Assembly: GCA_012274445.1 (NCBI GenBank)
Contig: JAAROD010000049.1
Coordinates: 1,302,001 to 1,366,000 of the forward strand
Length of the DNA: 64,000 bases
Source of the DNA: Sclerotiophoma versabilis
Lineage: Eukaryota; Ascomycota; Dothideomycetes; Pleosporales; Didymellaceae
Direction: 5' to 3'
The notes beneath the pieces are model-generated. The model worked only from the letters and a program-made list of their open reading frames with translations, had not been told where the DNA came from and ran no database searches. A program made the position numbers and the translations under genes. Position 1 is the stretch's first letter, and every line of letters starts with the position of its first letter. This document shows, one piece after another, positions 33,355 through 44,784 of this stretch.

Positions 33355-33901
33355 ATGTTACGATAAGAAGCACGCTGAGTGCATGAAGCCTTGCCTGGCG
33401 CTGTACGGTACTGTGATTGCGTCCTTCACAGAGACTAAGGAGGAAGAGGCAGTATTACTGCGCGGGCTCGTCTCGCTAAAGCATTGGCCAACGCTCGGCA
33501 TCGTGAGTCAATCAAAAGCTGACGACTTGCTGTGTATGGAAAACTCGGATCAATTGATAGCATCGTGTCCATATTGTGATGAATGCTGGCCCAGGGTGGA
33601 AACAAAAGTGGAGATTAAGTCCAAATCGGGTAGAAAAAGAGCGCGTCTAACTTCTTTTCGTATAGTGTTTGCGTCCCGAGCCTGAGCGCCATTGCCGGTC
33701 AACAACGAACCTTTTCCAGACAGTGATCTCCAAAACCGATTTAGGAAACGAAAGTGCGCTGTAACAAGCACCGCAGTCATGTCTTTTCTGTGTTCTGAAG
33801 TATATAAGGATAAGAGCGCAGCTGTTCTTCTGCACAGTACCTCCAACTAATCAGCTACCTGCTCTTCTTTACTATCGCAAAACACATCTCTTGTGACCAC
33901 G
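33355..33901. promoter_or_regulatory. divergent promoter region with TATA box
   Basis: 547 bases between the zinc-cluster gene (-) and the hydrolase gene (+). A TATATAA box at 33801-33807 lies about 100 bases before the hydrolase ATG. Confidence 0.5.
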
Positions 33902-35053
33902 ATGATATCATTCAAGTCCGCCTCCTTCTCACTTCTCTTGTTCTTGGCATCACCCATAGCTTCCACAGATGTACTTCCCATTGTCGGATCTCCCCACTTC
34001 GATGTTGCCATTTCATCTGCATCATTAACCGACACTGGACGTTCTGACCCATTCGCCAAGGACGGGACATCTCGCAAGATGATGGTGTCGGTCTTCTCAC
34101 CTGTCGCTCGCTGCCGTCACAAGCATCCCGAGTTATATATGCCGCCAGCAACTGCAGCATTTGAGAACGATAAATTCGCCGCCTATGGCCTGCCGAATGG
34201 GTCCTTCTCCGCCTTACGACTCGAGACTTGCAATGCAACGACCTCTTCCTCCATTCGTTCAGGCACGGAGAAACCATTCCCACTTGTGCTATTTTCCGGC
34301 GCCCTGAGCACTTCGCGTCTTCTGTACAGCAGCATGCTGCAATCCGTCGCTGCAGCTGGTTACCTGGTGGTTTCAATCGACCATCCCTACGATGCCGATT
34401 TAGTCGAGTTTCCAGAAGGGACCATGGTCGAGGGGATCGATATCAGTGACGACGACCTCGAACTAGCACTCACCACTCGCGCGGAGGACATCGCCTATGT
34501 CTACCGACAGCTAACAAACCAGTCCTTTGCGAACGCAATCATACCAGGGTACCGTGGATGCGGACAGTCTCTTCACAAGACAGCTATCGTGGGACACTCA
34601 TTCGGAGGCGCCGCCGCAGCAGCAGCAATGCTAAACATCTCGTCCATCCGCGGCGGTGTCAATCTCGACGGCTCCATGTTCGGACCTGTGCTTACAGATA
34701 CTAAATTGAAGCGACCATTCATGTTGATGGGCCACGAGAACAAAACGCAAGAAACCGACCCATCATGGAAGGCAGCCTGGCCGAATCTGACTGGGTGGAA
34801 GAGAGAGTTCGAGGTGAAGAAAACTGCGCACTACAGTTTCTCGGACTTGCCGCTTGTCATTGAGGCGCTGGGTTTGCAGGGCCACTTGCCACAGGAAGTT
34901 GGTCAATTGTTGGGCACAATTGAAGGCAGCCGGATGATGAATCTTACCGTATCGTATGTCACCGCGTTTCTGGACTTGGTGCTGAAGGATGGACCGAGTG
35001 GTGTTCTGGATCAGAATGAGGAGTTTCCCGAAGTGGTCCTAAGTGCTGAGTAA
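33902..35053 (+). CDS. secreted PAF-acetylhydrolase-like alpha/beta hydrolase
   Basis: Single exon of 383 residues. The ATG at 33902 opens a signal peptide (MISFKSASFSLLLFLASPIAS). The fold is that of plasma/isoform II platelet-activating-factor acetylhydrolases: oxyanion strand FPLVLFSGAL, strand GYLVVSIDHPYDA, the nucleophile elbow IVGHSFGGAA with Ser233, the acid strand GGVNLDGSMFG with Asp256, and AHYSFSDLP with His310. All three catalytic residues are present. Several N-x-S/T sequons (NGS, NAT, NQS, NIS, NKT, NLT) support passage through the secretory pathway. The family cleaves short or oxidised sn-2 acyl chains or other small esters; the natural substrate here is unknown. A good TATA box precedes it. 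Confidence 0.88.
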   Translation: MISFKSASFSLLLFLASPIASTDVLPIVGSPHFDVAISSASLTDTGRSDPFAKDGTSRKMMVSVFSPVARCRHKHPELYMPPATAAFENDKFAAYGLPNGSFSALRLETCNATTSSSIRSGTEKPFPLVLFSGALSTSRLLYSSMLQSVAAAGYLVVSIDHPYDADLVEFPEGTMVEGIDISDDDLELALTTRAEDIAYVYRQLTNQSFANAIIPGYRGCGQSLHKTAIVGHSFGGAAAAAAMLNISSIRGGVNLDGSMFGPVLTDTKLKRPFMLMGHENKTQETDPSWKAAWPNLTGWKREFEVKKTAHYSFSDLPLVIEALGLQGHLPQEVGQLLGTIEGSRMMNLTVSYVTAFLDLVLKDGPSGVLDQNEEFPEVVLSAE

Positions 35054-35286
35054 TAAAGTCGCGAATTCGTTAGTTTGAAGGCTTCTCGTAAGATAAATCA
35101 CATAGAAGTAATATCAAATTGGTGTTGAGCAAATGCATGCGGTCTACATAGTGCGACAAATGAAGAACATTAGTGTGATCTTCAAAGGGTATATATTCAA
35201 TTGTGCTCATGCATTTGACACATTCGCAATTCATATGAGCTGTCGCTGCGCCGCCAACGCCATTTTTATATCATACAGTATCCGCA

Positions 35287-38200
35287 TCAACCATCCAATA
35301 CACCGCTTTCCTTCAAGCTCCTGAACAGCTCTGGCTCCAGGAACTTGCTAATGGTGACATCCTCAGCCAAACCCTTCCTTCTTCTTGTCTTGAGCACGAA
35401 ATCCCTGGCGAGTGCCTGTGCGGTAGCGGGCTCGAGAGGCCGTAACTTGATCTCCTTATCGAGTGGATCGCCGGGTACGATGGACCAGCGGTCAAAGACG
35501 AGGGAGAGGGAGACTTGGCCTTGTGTGTGAATCTATGTAATAATCAGTATGGTTGTAGGTGTAGGGGGAACTTTCAACTTACCCTCAAATCGGTCTCGAA
35601 ACCAAAAGAATCAATGACCGGAATGAGTCCCCTCACATTGTACAGCGGCGTGCCAGCAATCGGCCCGTCCTGTAGCACGTGTCCTCTCCTCCTGGCGAGT
35701 ACTGTGTACAGACTGCTCTTGGTATCGGCAGGACCAGTCATGCTGCAGGAATATACCGGCTCCATCAACCTTGGGCTCGCCATCAGGAAACTCGAGTAGC
35801 AAGCTCGTCGGCTCGTGGGGATGATCTGGCCGCCACCACGGAAAATGGCTTCTGAGGCTAGCTCGACGTCTGTGATGCGGAACTTGGTGTTGCGGATGGG
35901 CTCTTCGCAAAGCGGGCCTTCACGCGTCGCCCAGCTGAAGCCCTGCCGTAATGTGTCGCGGACAGTGCGGAGAGTTTTTGTATCGACTTCGGAGGGCAGT
36001 GTGTCATTTTGCAAGATGTTGGCACCCATATCGTCAGGTCCGAAGGCCCAGATGTTGCGCGATGCGAGCAGATCATAGCCGTAGTTCTCTTCAAAGAATT
36101 TGCCAACCACACGGACAGGGTCCTTGATATTGACCTTACCAGATTCAATATCCTCTGCAATACCTGGATCTAGCGGCTCGGCGATCATGGTAAGCTTGTT
36201 TTTCTTGTTTGGTGTCATGGCATAGCACTTGATGGCAGACATCTCAACAACCGTCTCGCAGAACCTCGTGACTGGGTCTGACACCTTGATCTCCATGTCT
36301 GCGTACAAGCGTCGAAGATCGTGCAGAACGCAATCCATGTATAGTTCACCGGTACCGAGAACAACGTGTTCTCCTGACTCTTCGACCTTTGTGGTGATGA
36401 GTGGATACGACTTGTTGATCTTGCGGAGACCGTCCAGCATCTTCGGCAGTTCAGATGGGTTGATAGGCTCCACTGCCACCTTGAAAACAGACTCGAAGAA
36501 GTGCCGAATGGGTCGGAAAATATACGCATCTTCGTCATCAGGCAGCTTCGAAGCAACAATAGTCGCCGTCTTGACAATGGAATTATCAACACCACCCAGA
36601 AGTACCCAATTTCCTGCTGGTACACCACTGACAGGTACATTGTATCTCGACTCGGCAATCCATGTATCCGTGATGGTGGCGACTACCATATCTTCTTCGT
36701 CTTCAATCGTGTAGCCTTCGCCAAGAACGCGCACCGATTGCGGAGATTTCGCAATACCACTTATGACTCGTCCCAACGCTGTGAAGGATTTTGCATCCGT
36801 AGCGTTGAACAGCTTTGTGACGTGTACAACGAGAGGGCCATCCTGATCGCACTTCTCCATAGCTTCAGCGGTCTTTGAATCCAAAGGTCCAGTGTAATGC
36901 CTCTGCAGCAACCTCTTTGCTCCTTCGGCCGGCGATGGAACGTGTTGAGTGATCATATCGACGAAACCCGAAGATGGTCCAAAGTACTGTTGGCAGACCA
37001 AGCGCATGAGCTCCTTTGCATCTGTCTTGTACTCTGAAGGCTTCAGGTTGATGCCGAGCGCACCTAATGTATCCTTGAGGTCAGCTGAGCTTTCGCTAAG
37101 GGTGTGAGAGTAGATTTTGTACACCGGTTCCAGAATCCAGTGTACGAAAGACCGCTGTGAGCCCTCCTCCTGTGCTTTGCGGCTGAACTTGCGGCTACCC
37201 GGGTTGTAGAAGATATCGCCCCATAGTCGCATGGCAAACTTGTCGACATCAAGACCCTTCATTGGCACACCAAATCCTGGCAATCTCGACGGTCCTGGGT
37301 AGAAGTCCGAGTACATCTTTGCAAATGACTGAATCGTAAAGCACCATCGCATGCTGGTGCAGGCGAATGCGACATTGCCCTTCTCAGGGCTGACTCGTCT
37401 GGTTTCGCCCTTTCCAGGAATTGTGTTCTCGATGACCGTGTTGACCTCCTCAATGACATGCTTGATCTTGAAGTAGGCATCCTTCGGTGGGAGCTTCAAT
37501 TCCAAGATCAGGCGGTCCATCTTGTTGATGACCAAGGTCAACGGAAGGTCCTCCAGCACGGCATGCTTAATGACCTGCTCTGTGTTGACCTGCACACCTT
37601 CCACAACATCCACGACCAACACCACTCCGTCAACCAGGCGCAGAGACGATGCAACCTCATCTGCGAAGTTGACGTGTCCAGGTGTGTCCAGAATGTTGAA
37701 TAAGTGCGACTTCGACTTTGTGTTCTGGAGAACCAAGCTCATCGGCGCGGCCTTGATCGAAAGGCCTCGTTCGCGCTCGAGGATGTGTACGTCGGTGTAT
37801 CGCAGTTGCTCTTCCCGCTTCTTGCCCTTCTTGTAGTCCAAACGATCCTGGATGTCATGCGTCTCCATGACCAACATATCCATGAAGGCGGTTTTTCCAT
37901 GATGCAAGTGTCCAGCAATCGCTATGTTTCGAATCTGATCTGGAAAGTTCATCAAATCGGTCAACAACTCTCTCGAGTAGTGCACAGGCGGCAGATCGGT
38001 CTCCTGCACTGTGAACTTCTTCTGCAATACGGGCGCAATAATTGGCTGCGCCAGCGACTGTGCATCCTCCTCCTGTACCAGAACCTCAACATCTTCACCG
38101 TATACGTCGGCGGCGGAGGGGTAGTACTGTTTGTCTTCGTGCAGGACTACGGCGTTGGATGGGCCCTCGTCGACTTCCATGAGCTGCTGGTCGTTCGCCT

Positions 38201-38374
38201 CGGCGTCCTCGGGCTCGTCGTCGTCGAGGACATAGGCGTCGGCGGCCTCGCCGTTCGTCTGGACTTCTTCATCGGATTCGGCCTCCCCAATAAAGTTACC
38301 AAACCTATGCCAAGTCAGTCGCGCAAGTTCTGACAGTCACATGCCAGGTCTTACTCGTCGTAAAGGTCATCCAT
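35287..38374 (-). CDS. SNU114: U5 snRNP GTPase Snu114
   Basis: Three exons: 38374-38355 (20 nt), 38304-35583 and 35532-35287, giving 995 residues, the expected length. The N-terminus is acidic (about residues 15-50), as in all Snu114/EFTUD2. GTP-binding motifs: G1 GHLHHGKT (138-145), DTPGH (213-217) and NKMD (267-270). The EF-2-like domains follow, and the last exon completes the C-terminal domain. Snu114 sits in the U5 snRNP with Prp8 and Brr2 and controls U4/U6 unwinding and spliceosome disassembly. The His-His in G1, where EF-2 has other residues, is seen in Snu114 orthologues. Splicing of the C-terminal exon (GTAAGT donor at 35582) replaces a short read-through end. It is divergent from the thiolase gene. 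Confidence 0.96.
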
Positions 38375-38686
38375 GGCGGCGATACGCGTAACGTCAGCAA
38401 TGCACCGATGCGCGTCACGGCTTGAAGCTATCCAAAGATTCTGGCGATGGCGCCGGCCCGTCAGTTTCGCCTAGCTCCATGTAGAGGGGTGGGGCAGGCG
38501 GTCAACACTGGCCAACAGCTATCCCTGTCTAGTGCGAGCTGCAGGGAAAGTGTCGACCGATGGCGGCGCGTTCTGCGTAGGAGGAAGAATCCCATCGCGT
38601 TTTAAAAGGATCGTGTCCTTCCTGTGCTGCAGATAAAGCTCGCTCTTTCCACGTACAACCGTTCAACCACGTTTAATATACTCAAT
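38375..38686. promoter_or_regulatory. shared promoter of SNU114 and thiolase
   Basis: 312 bases between divergent housekeeping genes. A TTTAAAA element at 38601-38607 lies about 80 bases before the thiolase ATG. No other clear element. Confidence 0.5.
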
Positions 38687-40111
38687 ATGTCTTCTCTCCC
38701 CCCCGTTTACATTGTCTCGGCTGCCCGTACGCCCACGGGCATGTTCCTTGGGTATGTTTTCCTGTCCAAGTGAGGGGCAACGGACAGTCAGCTCACCACC
38801 AACACAGCTCCCTCTCGAGTCTGAGCGCTATCCAGCTTGGCTCCCATGCCATCAAGGGTACGACGAGGCTCCTGTCTTTCTTCTGTGGCCAACTGTCTAA
38901 CACGTGAGCAGCGGCCGTCGACCGCGCCGGTCTGAAGCCTGAGGACGTTGAGGAGGTGTTTGTTGGCAATGTCATGTCCGCAAAGTAGGACCACCCGCAA
39001 CAACATCACAAGTCCATGCTGACACTTCGCAGCCTCGGCCAGAACCCTGCCCGCCAGTGCGCCATTGGTGCTGGCCTCCCCGAGTCGACCGTTTCCACCA
39101 CCATCAACAAGGTGTGCGCCTCCTCGATCAAGTCCCTCATCGTCGGTGCGCAGACCATCATCACTGGCAATGCCGACATCGTGGTCGCTGCCGGTACCGA
39201 GAGCATGTCGAATGTCCCCCACTACCTCCCCAACCTGAGGACCGGCGCAAAGTTCGGCGACCAGCCGCTGGTTGACGGCGTCCTCAAAGACGGTCTTACC
39301 GACGCATACAAGAAGGAGCACATGGGTCTGCAGGGCGAGGAGTGCGCCGACGATCACGGCTTCTCTCGCGAGGACCAGGACGAGTACTGCATCCGCTCCT
39401 ACAAGAAGGCTATTGCTGCCACCGAGGCTGGCTGGTTCACTTCGGAGATTGCCCCCATTGAGGTTCCTCAGGGACGCGGCAAGCCCCCAGTCACCGTCTC
39501 TGTTGACGACGAGCCCAAGAACGTGAGTGTCCACATCGGTCGTCATGTTCACTAATCTGGTGGACTGCGAGTAATCAGTCACTAATCAAACCTAGTTCAA
39601 CGAGTCAAAGACTCGCACACTCCGCTCGTCCTTCAAGAAGGACGGCACCGTCACCGCCGCTAACGCCTCGCCCCTTTCCGATGGCGCTGCTGCCCTTGTC
39701 CTTGCCTCTGAGGCGGCTGTCAAGAAGCACGGCCTGAAGCCCATTGGCAAGATCCTTGGCTGGGGTGATGCTGAGCAGAACCCCTCCAAGTTCACCACTG
39801 CCCCCTCTCTGGCTATGCCCAAGGCTCTGAAGCACGCCAAGGTCGACATCTCGGCCGTCGACGCTTTCGAGATCAACGAGGCCTTCAGCGTCGTTGCGCT
39901 GTCCAACATGAAGATCCTTGGTATCAGCGAGGACAAGGTCAACCTTCACGGAGGTGCCGTGGCTCTCGGCCACGCCCTCGGTGCCTCTGGTGCTAGGATT
40001 ACAACCACCCTTCTCGGTGTGCTTAAGGAGAAGAAGGGAAAGGTCGGCTGCGCAGGCATCTGCAACGGTGGAGGCGGTGCCTCAGCCATTGTTATCGAGT
40101 CGCTGCAGTAG
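38687..40111 (+). CDS. ERG10: acetyl-CoA C-acetyltransferase (acetoacetyl-CoA thiolase)
   Basis: Five exons: 38687-38751, 38808-38857, 38912-38984, 39033-39522 and 39596-40111, giving 397 residues. The start reads MSSLPPVYIVSAARTPTGMF. Thiolase signatures are complete: the acyl-binding Cys in NKVCASSIKS, the AGTESMSNVPHYL segment, NEAFSVVAL with its Asn-Glu, the catalytic His in GGAVALGHALGASGARI, and the second Cys in CAGICNGGGGASA. The enzyme condenses two acetyl-CoA into acetoacetyl-CoA, the first step towards HMG-CoA and ergosterol. The N-terminus shows no obvious mitochondrial leader, which favours the cytosolic (Erg10) form over the mitochondrial paralogue. Dense introns near the 5' end are typical for the family in ascomycetes. 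Confidence 0.95.
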
Positions 40112-41286
40112 AGAAACGAATACCCAAATGATTTGACGCATATGATGGATAGATAAATAAATAAATAAAACCTAATTACAACATCTTTAAGACGCATACT
40201 ACTTTGTCAGTGCCGCGTTGGAACATCTTCCGTCTTGTGGTGAACAGGAGTGATGGCTTGTTGAGTCTTATTGCCGGTTGCACCAAAGCTGTAATCTCGA
40301 ACTGGGTGAACAGTCTCACCCCGCATGATCAAGTGGCCCCAGATAAGGACATCGTCCTTGGAACATCCCTTACGGAGTTGGTGGTCATCTATCACTAAAT
40401 CACACAGTCCGTCAGGCGTGGAGAGCCTTGCGACTCACAATACGGCCCGGAGCCTGCACACAGGGACGCCAACATACGCACACGTTGAGATGCAGCAGAA
40501 TTCTCTATGCGCGCATTTGTTCCAAGTCGACTAAAATGAATGGACAATAACGACAATAAGTATATGTTGGGTAGCAATGGTTGCTTTGAAGGTCAAGTTT
40601 CAGGGTGGTGGACCATCTCGCTTGCCTTTCCAGCGGCTCCCCTCGTCCAATCAACCCTTCCTCCGCAGCAACCTCAAGCACCCTCGCGTTTCAACCTTTC
40701 AGGTCCGCGGCAGCGAACCGCAGCCATCTCACCAAACAATCACCTCAGGCAGGCCGATCGAAAGCAGGCCGCGGAGGCTCGGCCACCTATTGCCCAGGAT
40801 GCTGTTTCCTCGCGCGCTGGTACCTGTTTCACGCGCTATCACTCGACGCCCGGCCACCAACCCATCAATGTCCATGAAACATGCGATCTTGGTCAAACGC
40901 TGCCAACGGTATAGTCGAGCCTTGTCCAACGCCGTACAGCCCTGCCTGTGATCGCCAGTGGTTGTTCCCGCATCCCTTGGATAGACTGACGGTGATTGCG
41001 ACTCATGTGCCTTGTTTGGGAGAGGGCTTCTGGATCTAGTCTGTACGTTGAAACCGGACTATGCGGGTTAGATAGGATGGACAACCGCTCATCTAGCGAA
41101 GCGAGAGATACCTAAGGGAGATCCGTGGCTCTGTGCGAGTGCCGCGTATATAGGCGTGTGCTCCCCAGATTGGCTACTGGGTATTGCGCTGCTGGTAGTG
41201 TTCTCAGTCTCTAGTCTCCCATCACTTCTATCGCGTCTAGTACGCAGTCATTCTCTACAGTCTCTTCCTCTTTGAGCGTCTCGACG
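40112..41286. other. intergenic, no gene recognised
   Basis: A short TAAA/ATAA microsatellite (40153-40170) follows the thiolase stop. A 124-codon plus frame (40577-40951) includes a basic, mitochondrial-presequence-like segment (MLFPRALVPVSRAITRR) but no domain; I do not call it. The right end holds the GH16 promoter. Confidence 0.5.
41147..41153 (+). promoter_or_regulatory. TATA box of GH16 gene
   Basis: TATATAG, about 135 bases before the ATG at 41287 and preceded by a GC-rich stretch. Placement suits a fungal core promoter. Confidence 0.5.
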
Positions 41287-43121
41287 ATGCGTTCCTTCAC
41301 CCTCCTTTTGGCTGCGGCCTCACTTTTTGACCTTAGCATAGCTGGCTATGCTTTGGACGATGACTACATGACTGACTTCTACGGCGCATTCGATTTCTTC
41401 ACAGCAGCAGATCCGACCAATGGTAAGCGATGTCTTGCATATTGGCTGGTTGCTCTGCTAATGAATATCAGGTTTCGTCAAATATGTCGACGAAGCCACA
41501 GCAAGGCAGACAAACCTCATCAACGCATCCACTACTGTGCCGGTCGAGTGGGGCGTAGACGCTACCAACGAGACTCCAGAAGGAAGGCCCAGCCTCAGGC
41601 TGGTAAGCAAAAAGAAGTACAATGCCGGACTGGTAGTCCTAGATGTGGCGCATATGCCTACTGGGTGCGGTACTTGGCCTGCGTACGTCGATACTGTCCC
41701 CACGCACGTCTTTGACTAACATGCTGTGCAGCTTCTGGATGGTGGGCCCCAACTGGCCGACTGGTGGAGAAATCGATATCCTTGAGGGTGTCAACGAACA
41801 GACAAATAACGGCATGACGCTCCATACCGCTCCTAATTGCAAGATCGGTCCCGATACTAGCATCTTTGCTGGCGAAGTTACCACACCCAATTGCGATGTC
41901 AATGCCAAGGACCAAAGCAAGAACGTCGGATGTTCCATCGAGCACCCATCAACAGACAGCTATGGTGCCGGTCTGAATAAGATCGGTGGTGGCGTTTACG
42001 CAACGCAATGGACCGCTGAAGCTATCAGCGTCTGGTACTTCCCGCGAAATTCGATTCCAAAAGATGTTCTCGGCGACGCTCCCAACCCTGACGGCTGGGG
42101 TCTTCCTGCGGCCAAGTTCACTGGTGGCTGTGACATCGAGAACATGTTCAAGGAGCAGCAGATCGTCTTCAACACCGCCTTCTGCGGTGATTGGGCTGGT
42201 GCGGTCTGGGAGAGCGGGTCCTGCGCAAAGAAAGCAGCCACGTGCGACGAGTACGTGCAGAACAACCCAGAGGCTTTCAAGGATGCATACTGGACTATCA
42301 ACGCTTTGAAGGTCTACCAAGACAACGGCAATGACACTCCAGTCCCGTCTGCATCTGGCGCACCCGCACAGAGCACTGTCATTTCAGAACCGGTACCAGT
42401 CCCCACTGGAAATGCCACAGTTCCCGCCATTTCCTCAGGCTACGCGACAATCCCCACTGAGGTCCCAACGAATACCCCCATCCTCTCTTTCTCACAAGGT
42501 TCATACGTTGTACCAACAATCTCGGCTTCTGAAGGGCTCCCCACCACGACCAGCAGCTCAGTCGTCGAGCCAACGCCGTCCGGCAGCGTGCCTAATTCAG
42601 AAGTTCTCGAACCATCGAAGACACAAGACACCACTGACTCCTCCGTCGCATCAACTTCAGCAGCTGCAACAACTTCCAAGGCCGCAACACCAACCAAGCC
42701 CGCCGATCCCATTGGAGATGACGGCATGTCAGGTTTCCAGTGGCCCCAACCCGGGGACGCACCATCCTCGAACGCAACAAAAACAGCCGGCGCGCCGTCT
42801 GAGCCCACCGCAGCACCGTCTGGCAGCATGAGTCTGCCTGTTGCGGACCTGCCTAGCACCACCGCGGCCGCCGCGCAGCCAACAAGCAGCCCTAGTGATG
42901 ACGAATTCCCACCAATCGCTCCTACAGACGCTGAGTCGGCACCTGCCGCCCCGACTGTGACGAATACAGTGGGCGAGCGGAAGACGGTGTATGAAACCGT
43001 TTACAAGACTGTTACGCCTGGTGCGGAGGCCACCCCTGCGGCGGGTCTCCGCAAGGCAAGGGCGGCAAGGTTCTTGAGAGAGCACAGGCGGAGAACTGCT
43101 GGACATCATGCGAGGATATAA
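41287..43121 (+). CDS. secreted GH16 endo-1,3(4)-beta-glucanase-type enzyme
   Basis: Three exons: 41287-41422, 41472-41682 and 41732-43121, giving 578 residues. Signal peptide MRSFTLLLAAASLFDLSIAG. The catalytic motif GEIDILEG carries nucleophile E129 and acid/base E134 around D131; it follows FWMVGPNWPTG, typical of the fungal laminarinase-like (MLG1-type) subgroup. Cysteines in the second half of the domain (for example GCDIEN, FCGDWAG, GSCAKKAATCDEY) suggest disulfides. After residue 320 comes a Ser/Thr/Pro-rich tail of about 250 residues that should be heavily O-glycosylated. The extreme C-terminus is basic (LRKARAARFLREHRRR), not a GPI-anchor signal, so the enzyme is probably released or held by the tail in the wall. 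It would act on beta-1,3/1,4 or beta-1,3/1,6 glucans. Confidence 0.92.
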
Positions 43122-44647
43122 GATAGAGGCTGGTCGTTTACATGATGGAGTTTGAATGCGCGATATACCCCGGGTTTCTTTGTACATACCCTTTTAAATC
43201 ATATTTGTGTTCGAGACACTGAAGAGCCCAAGGCTTTTAGACACACCTTGTTTTGATCCGTTTGCACTGACTAAGCTGCTGGTTGCACATCACATGCAAA
43301 CCACACTCTGCCATTCCAATGTCAACAAGTAAACCCTGTTCCTCCATCTGGACTTCTGAATAGACAGCTTTGACGTATTCATATCTTCGAAACTCTTCGC
43401 CCTTGTTTTCAATTGGGAATCGCTGAAACATGCGCCCCTGCCTTTGCATTTGAAATGGGAGGTATACCACTTTCTGTCAGAATGAGACACTGTACAGATT
43501 CACGCTGCTTCGCAAAGCTACTACGCACATCGCCATGTCTCTACTTTCTTTCTATCGTCTGCTCATCTGCCGGAGAGAACGCCTCGTGATAGTACCATGC
43601 GTCCCAAGGCGATCCTACTTGCGCTTTTGTAGCAAGGAACCAACACTACATGCGATGGACAACGGCAGATGTTATCATCAGCCGTCTCTCCAAGCACCCA
43701 CATACGGACTGCTAGGTATATTGTCTCGGTGCGAGCCTGTACTGTTGCGGCAGACGCTGTGCAATGCAAAGAATGCGATGTTCTCAGGGGCATAGCAGGA
43801 TAGCTGCCGTGCCGCACACCGTGCAACTTCAACGCAAGCGTCGGTAGGGAGACCTGTCGATACGATTTACCGTCACCTCAGTACCCCTGCAATAGCGATG
43901 CACATGCAGTGTTTCGCAGATGAATTGTCCTGATAGTCGAGAAAGTGAGGTGGTTGTGGTCAGTAGCATTCGGGAAGGTGGGACGGATTAGAAGATCTCA
44001 ATACAGCAGCTCTCCGAAAGAATTGAGTAGCTTGTGAGCATAAGATGTGAGGGTTTGAATGCTATTGGAATCGCTGTGTTGTCCTGCGCTGTTGTGCATG
44101 AAGTCCCTCTCTGGTTGTGTGCGTTACTAGATATGACTTGCTTCTTCTCAAGAGAGGTTGATCTTAGGAACAAGACTGCATTCATGACTTCGACATAACA
44201 CATGTCGATGTAGTGCTTCAGAATATTCGTAGAGAGATAGTATCGTTTTAGCATGGCTTTGGGTAGTTCTCTAACCTTGGCGTTCCTTCAGGCCTTCATA
44301 TTAGAAGTTCAAGATAAATTGTAAGGACACCAGATGCTTTAGCATCATCTGTCAATGGTTGTAGAAGCATTGCATCTTCAGTGTCTGCGTCTGGACTAAA
44401 ATGCATATCTGCCCCGTAGGCTCTGCCGGACTACCCCTTGTATCAATCCAACAGGAGTCGAATGCTGGTGTTCATATCAACAGAGGCTAGCGTTTTAGCG
44501 TTCTGATGCTGTTCCGACCCGCGAATTCTGGTTGCCGGACGTCGCTGAGGCTTGGCAGAGAAGGAGAGTCCCAGCTGCAATACTGCATATCTTTGCAATG
44601 CATGGTCATATTATATCCAAACTCTTAATCTTTCATCAATAGCATCA
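43122..44647. other. intergenic, no gene recognised
   Basis: 1.5 kb containing only short frames (up to 89 codons) with no recognisable domain. It ends at the tRNA-like gene. Confidence 0.6.
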
Positions 44648-44784
44648 GGGCGCTTGGTCTAGGGGTATGATTTGTAAGCATCACCACGTTCTCCTGTTCA
44701 AACATGTCACTAACAACTCAATAGTCGCTTCGCATCTTCTGATCGCATCTGTGAAAGGTCGTGGGTTCAATTCCCACAGCGTCC
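44648..44784 (+). tRNA. tRNA-Pro-like gene, interrupted in the anticodon arm (possible pseudogene)
   Basis: The 5' half (44648-44672) gives an acceptor strand GGGCGCT and a D arm with a good A box. The 3' half (44756-44784) gives the variable loop, a T arm GTGGG-TTCAATT-CCCAC with a B box, and the acceptor strand AGCGTCC, which pairs with the 5' strand (one G-T). A T5 run at 44788-44792 can stop Pol III. Between the halves lie 83 bases instead of the normal 17 of an anticodon arm. An intron of about 66 bases could explain this, but I cannot fold a proper anticodon stem with U33 from the flanks. The halves resemble fungal proline tRNA. Either the intron has an unusual position or the gene is broken by an insertion. 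Confidence 0.55.

Noticed and set aside
38788..39582. 264-codon frame antisense to the thiolase
   Set aside because: Shadow of a GC-biased coding exon.
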